The position numbers were made by a program, and so were the translations under genes. The notes below the pieces were generated by a model that was given only the letters and a program-made list of their open reading frames with translations, searched no databases and was not told the origin of the DNA. From an uncultured Muribaculaceae bacterium (lineage in GTDB: Bacteria; Bacteroidota; Bacteroidia; Bacteroidales; Muribaculaceae), in NCBI GenBank assembly GCA_905233915.1, contig CAJOFM010000017.1, forward strand, positions 1 through 40,188: a stretch of 40,188 nucleotides of DNA, given 5' to 3'. Within the stretch, counting starts at the first letter, position 1, and every line of letters begins with the position of its first letter. Shown here piece after piece: positions 30,425-37,691 of the stretch.

Positions 30425-31765
30425 ATGAAAAGGATTACAATGATAACATTACTGGCTGTGATGGCAATACATGCTGTCGCTCTCGACGTGGCAATCACGG
30501 CTGGAGGCCTCAAGGATAAGGTCAATGACAAGACCATCAGTTCATTGACTGTAACGGGCACAATGAATGCTGCTGACTTCTATTTCATTACCGATAACCT
30601 GCACCAACTCACGACAATTGACTTGAGCGGTGCCAGGGTGGTCTCATGCCGGTTACCTGAGTTAAGGTATATGAACAATGATTTTGGAGCCGATGAGCTG
30701 CCCTTGGGTGGCTTGGCTGACCTGCCGCTTACCCATGTCGTTCTGCCTGATAGCCTGAAGGTCATCGGCAAGGGGGCTTTGCTGGGGTGTGGCCAATTGA
30801 CCGAAATCACATTGCCATCGTCCCTCGAGAGCATCAACGACTATGCCTTTGCCGCATGTTCCGCTCTCACCACTGTGGTGTTGCCCGCTAGTGTGACAAC
30901 AGTGGGAACGGGTGCCTTCATGAGGTGCACGGCTCTCGAGAGCATCACTGTTGAGCCATCGTCCCGTTTGACGACGTTGGGTGACTTTGCATTGATGGAT
31001 TGCCCCGCATTGCGCTCTGTCAACCTGGGGCCGGCCTTGACAACGATAGGCGAGCGGGCCTTTGCCGGTACAGGCCTGCGTGAATTGGACTTGACGGCCA
31101 ACCGCAGCCTGACCACCATCGGTGACTGGGCAATGGTGATGACTCCCGTCGAGCAAGCCAATATGCCCAACGGACTGACTCATTTGGGCGATGGTGCTTT
31201 CCTTTATGACACACAACTTGCTGCCATCAACCTGGGTGACAAGTTGGCTCAGGTGGGCGATTACCTGTTGACGGGTACTTCCCTGGCAGGAACGCTGAAG
31301 TTGCCCCGTGTTGCCACAGTGGGCGATTATGCGCTCTACAACGTGTCGTCGCTGTCGGTGGTGGAATTACCGTCATCGCTCACCTTCATGGGCGACAGCG
31401 CAATGGCTGGTATGACTGGTCTGGAGGCATTGGCTTGTCAGGCTTCCAAGGTGCCCGACCTGGGCGTTGGCGTCTGGGCGGGCGTGAACCAGGGTGCAAT
31501 CCCTCTCACGGTTCCCTATTCAGCACGGTTCCAGTACCAGGCTGCCGACCAGTGGCAGGAGTTCCTTGTCAAGAGCTATGGCGTGCCCGGTGACGTCAAC
31601 GGCGACGGTGAGGTGACCATTGCCGATATCAACACGCTGATTGACATTATCCTGAACGATGGCATCGGCTCTGATGAGGAAACATTGATCCGTGCCGACG
31701 TCAACATGGATGGTGAGATCAACGTGGCCGACATCAATGCCGTCATCGCCATCTTATTGTCTTAA
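30425..31765 (+). CDS. BspA-type leucine-rich repeat protein with C-terminal dockerin-like repeats
   Basis: A 446-residue exported protein. The ATG at 30425 (MKRITMITLLAVMAIHAVAL) follows the -7 element and starts a good signal peptide. Residues ~95-385 are LRR_5/BspA units (LTEITLPSSLESINDYAFAA, LTTVVLPASVTTVGTGAFMR). The C terminus (~395-446) has two dockerin-like loops, DVNGDGEVTIADINTLI and DVNMDGEINVADINAVI. It looks like a paralogue of the gene upstream: the opening repeats match (TVTGTMNAADFYFITDNLHQ against TVTGEMNARDFLFITEELTE), but it lacks the extra sandwich and sorting-type domain. The following trmB starts only 36 nt later, so read-through is possible. Confidence 0.88.
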   Translation: MKRITMITLLAVMAIHAVALDVAITAGGLKDKVNDKTISSLTVTGTMNAADFYFITDNLHQLTTIDLSGARVVSCRLPELRYMNNDFGADELPLGGLADLPLTHVVLPDSLKVIGKGALLGCGQLTEITLPSSLESINDYAFAACSALTTVVLPASVTTVGTGAFMRCTALESITVEPSSRLTTLGDFALMDCPALRSVNLGPALTTIGERAFAGTGLRELDLTANRSLTTIGDWAMVMTPVEQANMPNGLTHLGDGAFLYDTQLAAINLGDKLAQVGDYLLTGTSLAGTLKLPRVATVGDYALYNVSSLSVVELPSSLTFMGDSAMAGMTGLEALACQASKVPDLGVGVWAGVNQGAIPLTVPYSARFQYQAADQWQEFLVKSYGVPGDVNGDGEVTIADINTLIDIILNDGIGSDEETLIRADVNMDGEINVADINAVIAILLS

Positions 31766-31801
31766 TCGCTTATTTGGACCAATAACTGAATTCTGAACGA
31801 T

Positions 31802-32587
31802 ATGGGAAAGAACAAGCTCAAGAAATTTGCCGACATGGAGCGCATGCAGTGCGTTTTCCAGTTCCCCTTTGCGGTGGTGCAGCAGCAAGGTTGCCCCATG
31901 CGTGGCAAGTGGAATGAGTTGTACTTCAAGAACGACAACCCCATCGTGCTTGAGCTGGGCTGCGGCAAGGGGGAATATGCCGTGGGTTTGGCTCAGCGCT
32001 TCACGGGGAAGAACTACATCGGCGTGGACATCAAGGGTGCCCGCATGTGGACAGGAGCCAAGATGGCGACTGAGCTTGGCATGACCAACGTGGCATTCCT
32101 GCGCACCAATATCGAACTTATCGACCGCATGTTCGCCCCCGACGAGGTTTCCGAGATTTGGATCACCTTCCCTGACCCGCAGATGAAGAAAGTCAACAAG
32201 CGCCTCACCTCGACGCGCTTCCTCGACAATTACCGCAACATCCTTAAGGACGGCGGGCTTGTCCATCTCAAGACCGACAGCCCCTTCCTTTACACCTACA
32301 CCCATGCCCTCGTCGAGGAGAATCACCTCCCCGTTGAGGCCGACACCGATGACCTCTATGCCAGCGGCCTTGCCGATGACATCCTGGACATCAAGACCCA
32401 CTACGAGATGCAATGGCTGCAGCGCGGCCTCACCATCAAGTACATCCGCTTTGCCCTGCCTCATGGGGTAGAGCTCGTCGAGCCCGACATCGAGATCGAG
32501 CCCGATACCTATCGCAGCTACAACCGCGGCTACATCCAGATGCCCCAACTCATGGAGAATCAGGAATCAGTCGAGGACAGCAAGTAA
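31802..32587 (+). CDS. trmB: tRNA (guanine-N7-)-methyltransferase
   Basis: A 261-residue class I methyltransferase that makes m7G46 in tRNA using S-adenosylmethionine. The SAM-binding motif [16 protein letters not shown] (~43-57) is intact, as are motif II around [12 protein letters not shown], the family motif [12 protein letters not shown] (~120-131), which carries catalytic residues, and [12 protein letters not shown] (~156-167). The C terminus (~215-261) is somewhat longer than usual and acidic. The gene is followed by mrp/apbC 65 nt later, across a degenerate repeat spacer (ACTTAAAACCTAAAC and similar). Confidence 0.95.
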   Translation: MGKNKLKKFADMERMQCVFQFPFAVVQQQGCPMRGKWNELYFKNDNPIVLELGCGKGEYAVGLAQRFTGKNYIGVDIKGARMWTGAKMATELGMTNVAFLRTNIELIDRMFAPDEVSEIWITFPDPQMKKVNKRLTSTRFLDNYRNILKDGGLVHLKTDSPFLYTYTHALVEENHLPVEADTDDLYASGLADDILDIKTHYEMQWLQRGLTIKYIRFALPHGVELVEPDIEIEPDTYRSYNRGYIQMPQLMENQESVEDSK

Positions 32588-32652
32588 AGCCGACAAAGCA
32601 TTAGTAACAATACTTAATACGAAGAACTTAAAACCTAAACTAAAAACTGAAT

Positions 32653-33756
32653 ATGACCATCTATCCGAATCTGATACTAGACGCCCTGCGCACGGTCCGC
32701 TATCCTGGAACGGGAAAAGACATCGTGGACATGGGCATGGTGAACGATGACATCCGCATCGACGGTAACCGTGTGAGTTTCTCACTCACCTTCGAGAAAC
32801 CCACCGACCCCTTCATCAAGAGCGTCGTCAAGGCTGCCGAGGCTGCTATTCTGGCCCATGTGGGCGGCGACGTGGACATCAAGGGTAACATCGGCGTGAA
32901 AACCGCTCAGGACAATCCCGTGCGCAAGATCGAGAAGCCTCTGCCCGGTGTCAAGAACATCATCGCCGTGAGCTCGGGTAAGGGCGGCGTCGGCAAGTCA
33001 ACCGTCGCCTGTAACCTCGCCGTGGCATTGGCCCTGCAGGGTTTCCGTGTGGGTCTGCTCGATGCCGACATCTTCGGCCCCTCGATGCCCAAGATGTTTG
33101 GCGCCGAAGACGAGCAACTCTATATGCATGAGGTAGATGGTAAGAACCTCATTATCCCCCTCGAGAAGTATGGCGTCAAGATGCTCTCGCTCGGCTTCCT
33201 CGTCGATAAGGAGAAGGCCATACTGTGGCGTGGCGCCATGGCCAGCAACGCCCTGCGTCAGCTCATCAACGAGGCCGACTGGGGCGAACTCGACTACTTT
33301 GTCATTGACCTGCCCCCTGGCACAAGCGACATCCATCTGACGCTGGTGCAGACCCTTGCCATCACGGGAGCCATTGTTGTCACCACGCCCCAGCAAGTGG
33401 CGCTGGCCGACGCCCGTAAGGGCATCAGCATGTTCATGGGTGAGCATGTCGGTGTTCCTGTCTTGGGCATTGTCGAGAACATGTCGTGGTTCACACCCGC
33501 GGCCCATCCCGATGAGAAGTACTATATCTTTGGCCACGACGGAGGCAAGAACCTTGCCGAGGCTTTGGGCGTCGAACTGCTGGGCCAGATTCCTCTCGTG
33601 GCCAGCATCTGCAAGGGCAGCGACGACGGTCAGCCTGTGGTGCGCATGAACGACGTGAGCGGTACCGCTTTCAAGCACCTCGCCACGCGTGTCATCGATG
33701 CTATCGACCGCCGCAACCAGTCCATGCCGCCCACCGAAGTTGTGCAAACCCATTAA
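32653..33756 (+). CDS. apbC: Mrp/ApbC-type iron-sulfur carrier ATPase
   Basis: A 367-residue cytoplasmic P-loop ATPase of the Mrp/NBP35 group, which carries or inserts 4Fe-4S clusters. Residues ~1-85 form the MIP18/DUF59 domain (VDMGMVNDDIRIDGNRVSF). The ATPase domain has the deviant Walker A SSGKGGVGKSTVACNLA (~107-123), Walker B DADIFGPSMPKMFG (~138-151) and FVIDLPPGTSDIHLT (~217-231). The region where many Mrp proteins have CxxC reads SWFTPAAHPDEKYYIFG, without cysteines. That is also my recollection for other Bacteroidetes, and leaves the mode of cluster binding unclear. The length is normal. Confidence 0.93.
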   Translation: MTIYPNLILDALRTVRYPGTGKDIVDMGMVNDDIRIDGNRVSFSLTFEKPTDPFIKSVVKAAEAAILAHVGGDVDIKGNIGVKTAQDNPVRKIEKPLPGVKNIIAVSSGKGGVGKSTVACNLAVALALQGFRVGLLDADIFGPSMPKMFGAEDEQLYMHEVDGKNLIIPLEKYGVKMLSLGFLVDKEKAILWRGAMASNALRQLINEADWGELDYFVIDLPPGTSDIHLTLVQTLAITGAIVVTTPQQVALADARKGISMFMGEHVGVPVLGIVENMSWFTPAAHPDEKYYIFGHDGGKNLAEALGVELLGQIPLVASICKGSDDGQPVVRMNDVSGTAFKHLATRVIDAIDRRNQSMPPTEVVQTH

Positions 33757-33790
33757 TTTCCACTTTATATCAACCAAAATTTAGTCGATT

Positions 33791-34588
33791 ATGAAAAAGA
33801 TTATCGCAATGCTGGCTGTAGCTGCTATGTTGCTCACCAGCTGTGGCTCAGTCCCCATCACAGGCCGCAAGCAGTTGAACCTCGTCAGTGACCAAGAGGT
33901 GTTGGCAGCTAGCCTCGAGCAGTATGCCAGCTTCATGCAGACGGCACAGATTTCGACCAAGAAAGCACAAAGTGCCCAGGTTACCCGTGTGGGTCAGCGC
34001 ATCGCTGCTGCCACCGAGGCCTACCTCAAATACGCCGGGCTCGAGAGCGAGTTGCAGAACTTCGCTTGGGAGTTCAACCTGGTCAAGAGTGACGACGTGA
34101 ACGCTTGGTGTATGCCTGGCGGCAAAATCGTTGTCTATGAGGGCATCATGAATCTCGTAGGCAGTGATGACGAGTTGGCTGTGGTCATTGGCCATGAGGT
34201 GGCTCACGCTATTGCCAAGCACAGCAACGAGCGCATGAGCCAGCAAGTGCTCGCACAATATGGCGCCGCGGCTGTCGGCATCTTCACCAGCGGCAAGAGC
34301 GCTGCCACCCAGCAGATTGCACAGCAGGTCTATGGCCTGGGCGCACAGTATGGTGTGATGCAGCCCTTCTCCCGCAAGCACGAGAGCGAGGCCGACAAGA
34401 TGGGTCTGGTGCTCATGACCATCGCTGGCTATAACCCCGATGTGGCAGTGACCTTCTGGCAAAAGATGGCAGCCACAACAACCCAGGAGCCGCCCGAGTT
34501 CATGAGCTCGCACCCGAGCCATGCTACCCGCATCAGCGACATCTTGAAGTGGCTCCCCGAGGTCAAGAAACAGTACGGTGGCCAGTAA
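33791..34588 (+). CDS. M48 family metallopeptidase lipoprotein
   Basis: A 265-residue exported zinc peptidase of the YggG/LoiP type. The signal sequence ends in LLTSCGS with the lipidated cysteine near residue 18, followed by the family's VPITGRKQLNLVSD. The zinc motif HEVAH (~134-138) supplies two histidines and the catalytic glutamate. The third ligand lies in KHESEADKMGLVLM (~197-210). The C terminus has the typical SSHPSHATRISDI. The enzyme probably degrades or processes envelope proteins in the periplasm. Its stop overlaps the GTG start of the DUF3256 gene by 11 bases, so the two are translationally coupled. Confidence 0.94.
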   Translation: MKKIIAMLAVAAMLLTSCGSVPITGRKQLNLVSDQEVLAASLEQYASFMQTAQISTKKAQSAQVTRVGQRIAAATEAYLKYAGLESELQNFAWEFNLVKSDDVNAWCMPGGKIVVYEGIMNLVGSDDELAVVIGHEVAHAIAKHSNERMSQQVLAQYGAAAVGIFTSGKSAATQQIAQQVYGLGAQYGVMQPFSRKHESEADKMGLVLMTIAGYNPDVAVTFWQKMAATTTQEPPEFMSSHPSHATRISDILKWLPEVKKQYGGQ

Positions 34589-35222
34589 GTTATTGAAAAT
34601 CATTGTCCTGTCGATGGCGTTGTTGCCATTGACAGGTGCCTCACGCACGATTGCCGACCTGTTCGCGACCGAGCCAGGAAACATCTTCCCCCTGCTCACC
34701 CGCACCAACCGCCTCGACATGGTGGACTACTACCTGAGCGGGCAGCAGGTTGCCATCCCCAACAACCTGGCGGGAGAAAGCAGCTTGGAGCAACTGGACA
34801 GCACCTACCTGAAGGTGAAGACCAGCGGCAGCCGTGTGGTCGAAATGTGCATGAGACAAGTGGGCAAGGACACGGTCATCACCGTCATCGAGACGGTGAT
34901 GACGCCTGTGCCCGACAGCCGCCTCACCCAGTGGAATTCACACTGGCAGCACTACACCAGCGATAAGCTGTTCGCAATGCCTGTCATCGACGACTTTATC
35001 GTGAAGAAGATGCCTAGAGAGTTGCGTGCCGACCTGCAGGACGCGATGATTTTCCCGCTGGTCCAGTTGGCCTTCAAGGGCGATAACCACGATAGTATCG
35101 AAGCGACTCACGGTCTCGACCGTTTTCTCGCGAAAGATGAGTATAAGCGCTTTGCTGACTATCTCAAGCCATCTATCACTTACCGTTTCAACGGCCTAAA
35201 AATCAAGCCCGTAAAGAAGTAA
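34578..35222 (+). CDS. DUF3256 family exported protein
   Basis: A 214-residue protein with a GTG start inside the end of the M48 gene. A signal peptide (about 1-22, LKIIVLSMALLPLTGAS) precedes the family start RTIADLFATEPGNIFPLLTRTNRLDMVDY. The rest alternates strands and helices with no catalytic motif that I recognise. DUF3256 is confined, as far as I recall, to Bacteroidetes. Coupling to the M48 peptidase suggests a periplasmic partner, substrate adaptor or inhibitor, but this is inference. xseA follows after 2 nt. Confidence 0.85.
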   Translation: MASKLLKIIVLSMALLPLTGASRTIADLFATEPGNIFPLLTRTNRLDMVDYYLSGQQVAIPNNLAGESSLEQLDSTYLKVKTSGSRVVEMCMRQVGKDTVITVIETVMTPVPDSRLTQWNSHWQHYTSDKLFAMPVIDDFIVKKMPRELRADLQDAMIFPLVQLAFKGDNHDSIEATHGLDRFLAKDEYKRFADYLKPSITYRFNGLKIKPVKK

Positions 35223-35224
35223 CC

Positions 35225-36562
35225 ATGCAGCAACCATCACTTTTCTCACCTCAGCAACAGGGTATCAAGCTGAGTGAGTTCAATGATCGCATCGCGACCG
35301 TGATCAACGGCAGCCGCGCGTTGCAGCGCCAGTGGGTCGTGGCCGAGACCAGCGACGTGCGAGTCGTGCGCGGGCATTGCTATATGGAACTGGTCGAGAA
35401 GGATGACCGTGGCAACATGGTCGCCAAGGTGAGTGCTGTTGCCTGGTCAAGCGTTTTTGCCGCACTCAACAATAAATTCTCTCAGGTTACTGGCAGCCCC
35501 ATCAAGACGGGCATGAAGGTGCTTGTCCAGGCCACTGCAAACTATCACCCCCAGTATGGCTTCAAGGTCGTCATCAACGACATCGACCCGAAGTACACCG
35601 TGGGTGACATGGAGCGCCAGCGGCAGGAGATCATCGACAGGCTCACCCGCGAGGGCGTCATCGACATGAACAAACAGCTGCCTTGGACACTGGTGCCACA
35701 GCGCATCGCCATCATCTCGGCAGCGGGAGCGGCAGGCTACGGGGACTTCATGAACCAGCTCCAGAACAATCCTTATGGCCTGCAGTTCTACACTTGCCTG
35801 TTCCCGGCATCGATGCAGGGCAATCAGACGGTGCCCACCGTCCTGGCCGCCCTCGACCGCATCAATCAGCACATCGACCTGTTCGACTGCGTGGTCATCA
35901 TCCGCGGTGGTGGAGCGACCTCCGAGCTTAACTCCTTCGATAACTACGACCTGGCGTTCACGATAGCCAATTTCCCGTTGCCCGTCATCGTGGGCATCGG
36001 CCACGAGCGCGACGTGACAGTGCTGGATTATGTCGCTGCCATGCGCGTCAAGACACCGACAGCCGCTGCCGAATGGCTCATCCAGCAGGGTTCCAACGAG
36101 TTGACCCGAATCAACGATATGCAAGAGGCGGTGGTCAGTACCGTGCGCGATACTGTGGGACGAGCCAGTGAGCATTTGGCTTACTTCACCAGCATGATTC
36201 CCGCGACTGCTCACCGCATCATCGACACCAACCGCGTCAAGCTCGATAGTTATGCCAAGAACATCCCCTTGGTGGCCGGCAACCTCATCCTGAGCCAGCG
36301 CAACCGCCTCGAGCGGGCTGTGGAGCGTTTGGGTGATGCCGTCGCAAGTGCCCTGCAGCGCGAGCAACAGCGCTTGCAGGCCTTGGACGATAAGGTGACA
36401 TTGCTGTCTCCTCTCAACACCTTGCGCCGTGGCTATGCCCTCGTTAGGGTAGGGGATAAATGTGTCACCGCTGCCTCGCAACTGCAGCAAGGCGACCGCG
36501 TCACCATGCAGTTTGCCGACTCGGCAGCCACAGCAACCATCGACCAGCCCATTAACCAATAA
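35225..36562 (+). CDS. xseA: Exodeoxyribonuclease VII large subunit
   Basis: A 445-residue cytoplasmic nuclease subunit that, with XseB, degrades single-stranded DNA to oligonucleotides. The N-terminal OB fold (~15-110, ALQRQWVVAETSDVRVVRGHCYMEL) differs from the usual VxGEIS pattern but fits the position. The catalytic domain has RIAIISAAGAAGYGDFMNQL (~160-180), VVIIRGGGATSELNSFDNYDLA (~224-245) and VIVGIGHERDVTVLDYVAA (~255-273). The C-terminal coiled coil and LNTLRRGYALVR end are present. It lies 26 nt before xseB. Confidence 0.96.
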   Translation: MQQPSLFSPQQQGIKLSEFNDRIATVINGSRALQRQWVVAETSDVRVVRGHCYMELVEKDDRGNMVAKVSAVAWSSVFAALNNKFSQVTGSPIKTGMKVLVQATANYHPQYGFKVVINDIDPKYTVGDMERQRQEIIDRLTREGVIDMNKQLPWTLVPQRIAIISAAGAAGYGDFMNQLQNNPYGLQFYTCLFPASMQGNQTVPTVLAALDRINQHIDLFDCVVIIRGGGATSELNSFDNYDLAFTIANFPLPVIVGIGHERDVTVLDYVAAMRVKTPTAAAEWLIQQGSNELTRINDMQEAVVSTVRDTVGRASEHLAYFTSMIPATAHRIIDTNRVKLDSYAKNIPLVAGNLILSQRNRLERAVERLGDAVASALQREQQRLQALDDKVTLLSPLNTLRRGYALVRVGDKCVTAASQLQQGDRVTMQFADSAATATIDQPINQ

Positions 36563-36588
36563 ACGATAACCTTTAACCAGAAATAACA

Positions 36589-36798
36589 ATGGAAGAGAAC
36601 AACGAGATGACTTATACTCAAGCCGTTACCGAGCTCGAGCAACTGGTGGCCAAGATGCAAGACCCCCAGTGCAGTATCGACAACCTCACTGCCTACACCA
36701 AGCGCAGCAAGGAACTCCTCGACATCTGCCGCAAGAAACTCACCCAGGCCGACGAACAGCTCAAGCAAATCCTCGCCGACCTACAAAATCCAGGCTAA
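36589..36798 (+). CDS. xseB: Exodeoxyribonuclease VII small subunit
   Basis: A 69-residue helical protein. MTYTQAVTELEQLVAKMQDP and the later LTAYTKRSKELLDICRKKLTQAD match the XseB family, which binds the C-terminal coiled coil of XseA in several copies. Its length is usual (60-85). It is the last gene of the trmB-to-xseB strand run. Confidence 0.94.
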   Translation: MEENNEMTYTQAVTELEQLVAKMQDPQCSIDNLTAYTKRSKELLDICRKKLTQADEQLKQILADLQNPG

Positions 36799-36841
36799 TT
36801 TAAGTGCCTGGATTTGAGGTGTATAGAATAGATGAACAATA

Positions 36842-36876
36842 AAAACTGAAAACTGAAAACTGAAAACTGAAAACTT
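36842..36876. repeat. 7-bp tandem array (AAAACTG)
   Basis: Four perfect AAAACTG units start at 36842, 36849, 36856 and 36863, and a fifth partial unit (AAAACTT) starts at 36870. The unit is the same as in the array at 12462-12489. It ends 6 nt before the tRNA-Leu -7 box. Confidence 0.9.
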
Positions 36877-36881
36877 TTCAG

Positions 36882-36889
36882 TACCTTTG
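36882..36889 (+). promoter_or_regulatory. -7 element of tRNA-Leu
   Basis: TACCTTTG fits the consensus exactly, 18 nt before the tRNA. The expected -33 region is occupied by the AAAACTG array, so no TTTG is present. Confidence 0.6.
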
Positions 36890-36906
36890 CACCCGCAAAA
36901 AAGCCC

Positions 36907-36988
36907 GCGCCTGTGGCGAAATTGGTAGACGCGCCAGACTTAGGATCTGGTAACTCCGGTTGTGTAGGTTCGAGTCCTATCAGGCGCA
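36907..36988 (+). tRNA. tRNA-Leu(TAG)
   Basis: Acceptor GCGCCTG (36907-36913) pairs with CAGGCGC (36981-36987); discriminator A. The anticodon stem CCAGA/TCTGG holds loop CTTAGGA with anticodon TAG. A long variable arm (AACTCCGGTT region) and T loop TTCGAGT complete a class II tRNA of 82 nt. CCA is not encoded. Confidence 0.95.
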
Positions 36989-36999
36989 CAGAAAAACCA

Positions 37000-37024
37000 A
37001 AACCCGCTGAATTTCAGCGGGTTT
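37000..37024 (+). terminator. Terminator of tRNA-Leu
   Basis: AAACCCGCTGA (37000-37010) pairs with TCAGCGGGTTT (37014-37024) around a 3-nt loop. The stem is strong although the following T-run is short. Confidence 0.8.
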
Positions 37025-37380
37025 CGTCGTTGTATTGGCCCTTGAAATGAGACTAAACACATAATTGTTGATAGTTTTTACATCAAAACCGTCCCCTTTT
37101 TCTTATCGGAATGGCCTTCAGTTATCGAGAATTAAGAGACAGTTTCGTCACAATTTTTTTTGCCGTTCGTGTGGGAATGATGGCCGGCCATTGGAGGGCG
37201 TTGCGGCTTAACGGTTAAGCGGGCATCTGCTCTGGGCGTAGCTGCGGGCGAAGTGTCATGCAAGGCTGATGGTAGTGCCCTGGTTGTATAAATATCGAGC
37301 GTTATGCTCTTTGGGCTTGTTTTTAACTTTTTTTAAGAGAAAATTCATTGTGCCCATCTTGTAATTTGACTGAAATACAT

Positions 37381-37388
37381 TAACTTTG
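37381..37388 (+). promoter_or_regulatory. -7 element of the last surface-protein gene
   Basis: TAACTTTG fits TAnnTTTG exactly. A TTGT at 37359-37362 with an 18-nt spacer is a weak -33 candidate. The implied leader is about 300 nt. Confidence 0.5.
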
Positions 37389-37691
37389 CAACTAAGAATA
37401 ATTGTGATATCACCATCTGTAAAACTTAAGTTATTTGGTATGAACGACTTACAGGTTATCGCAGGACATTCTTGGCACCTTGTGTCAGGTGTGGTACATT
37501 ATATATATAAGCTAGACCACTGCTGCGGTCACCAATTGTAACGTTATCCATGAAATGTATAAAAGAATATTATCTGAAAACTTTTTAAGATCTAAGACTG
37601 TTCTCTTCCCTTAACTTTTACCTGATTATGTGAACGATACAACAAAGAATGATCTTTAACTCTAGTTATTAACATTAAATTTTTAAGTTTT

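Larger units (their letters stand above)
36989..37691 (+). other. Long intergenic region and leader before the last gene (703 bp)
   Basis: It holds the tRNA-Leu terminator, a 7-bp inverted repeat GCTTAAC-G-GTTAAGC (37206-37220) and, far downstream, a TAACTTTG promoter box at 37381-37388. From there about 300 nt of untranslated leader lead to the ATG at 37692. One 33-codon frame (37440-37541) starts MNDLQVIAGHSWH; I see no evidence that it is a gene. No tRNA or known riboswitch was recognised. Confidence 0.6.

Noticed and set aside
37440..37541. 33-codon frame in the long leader
   Set aside because: No initiation context or conservation evidence; its composition is not distinct from the surrounding leader.
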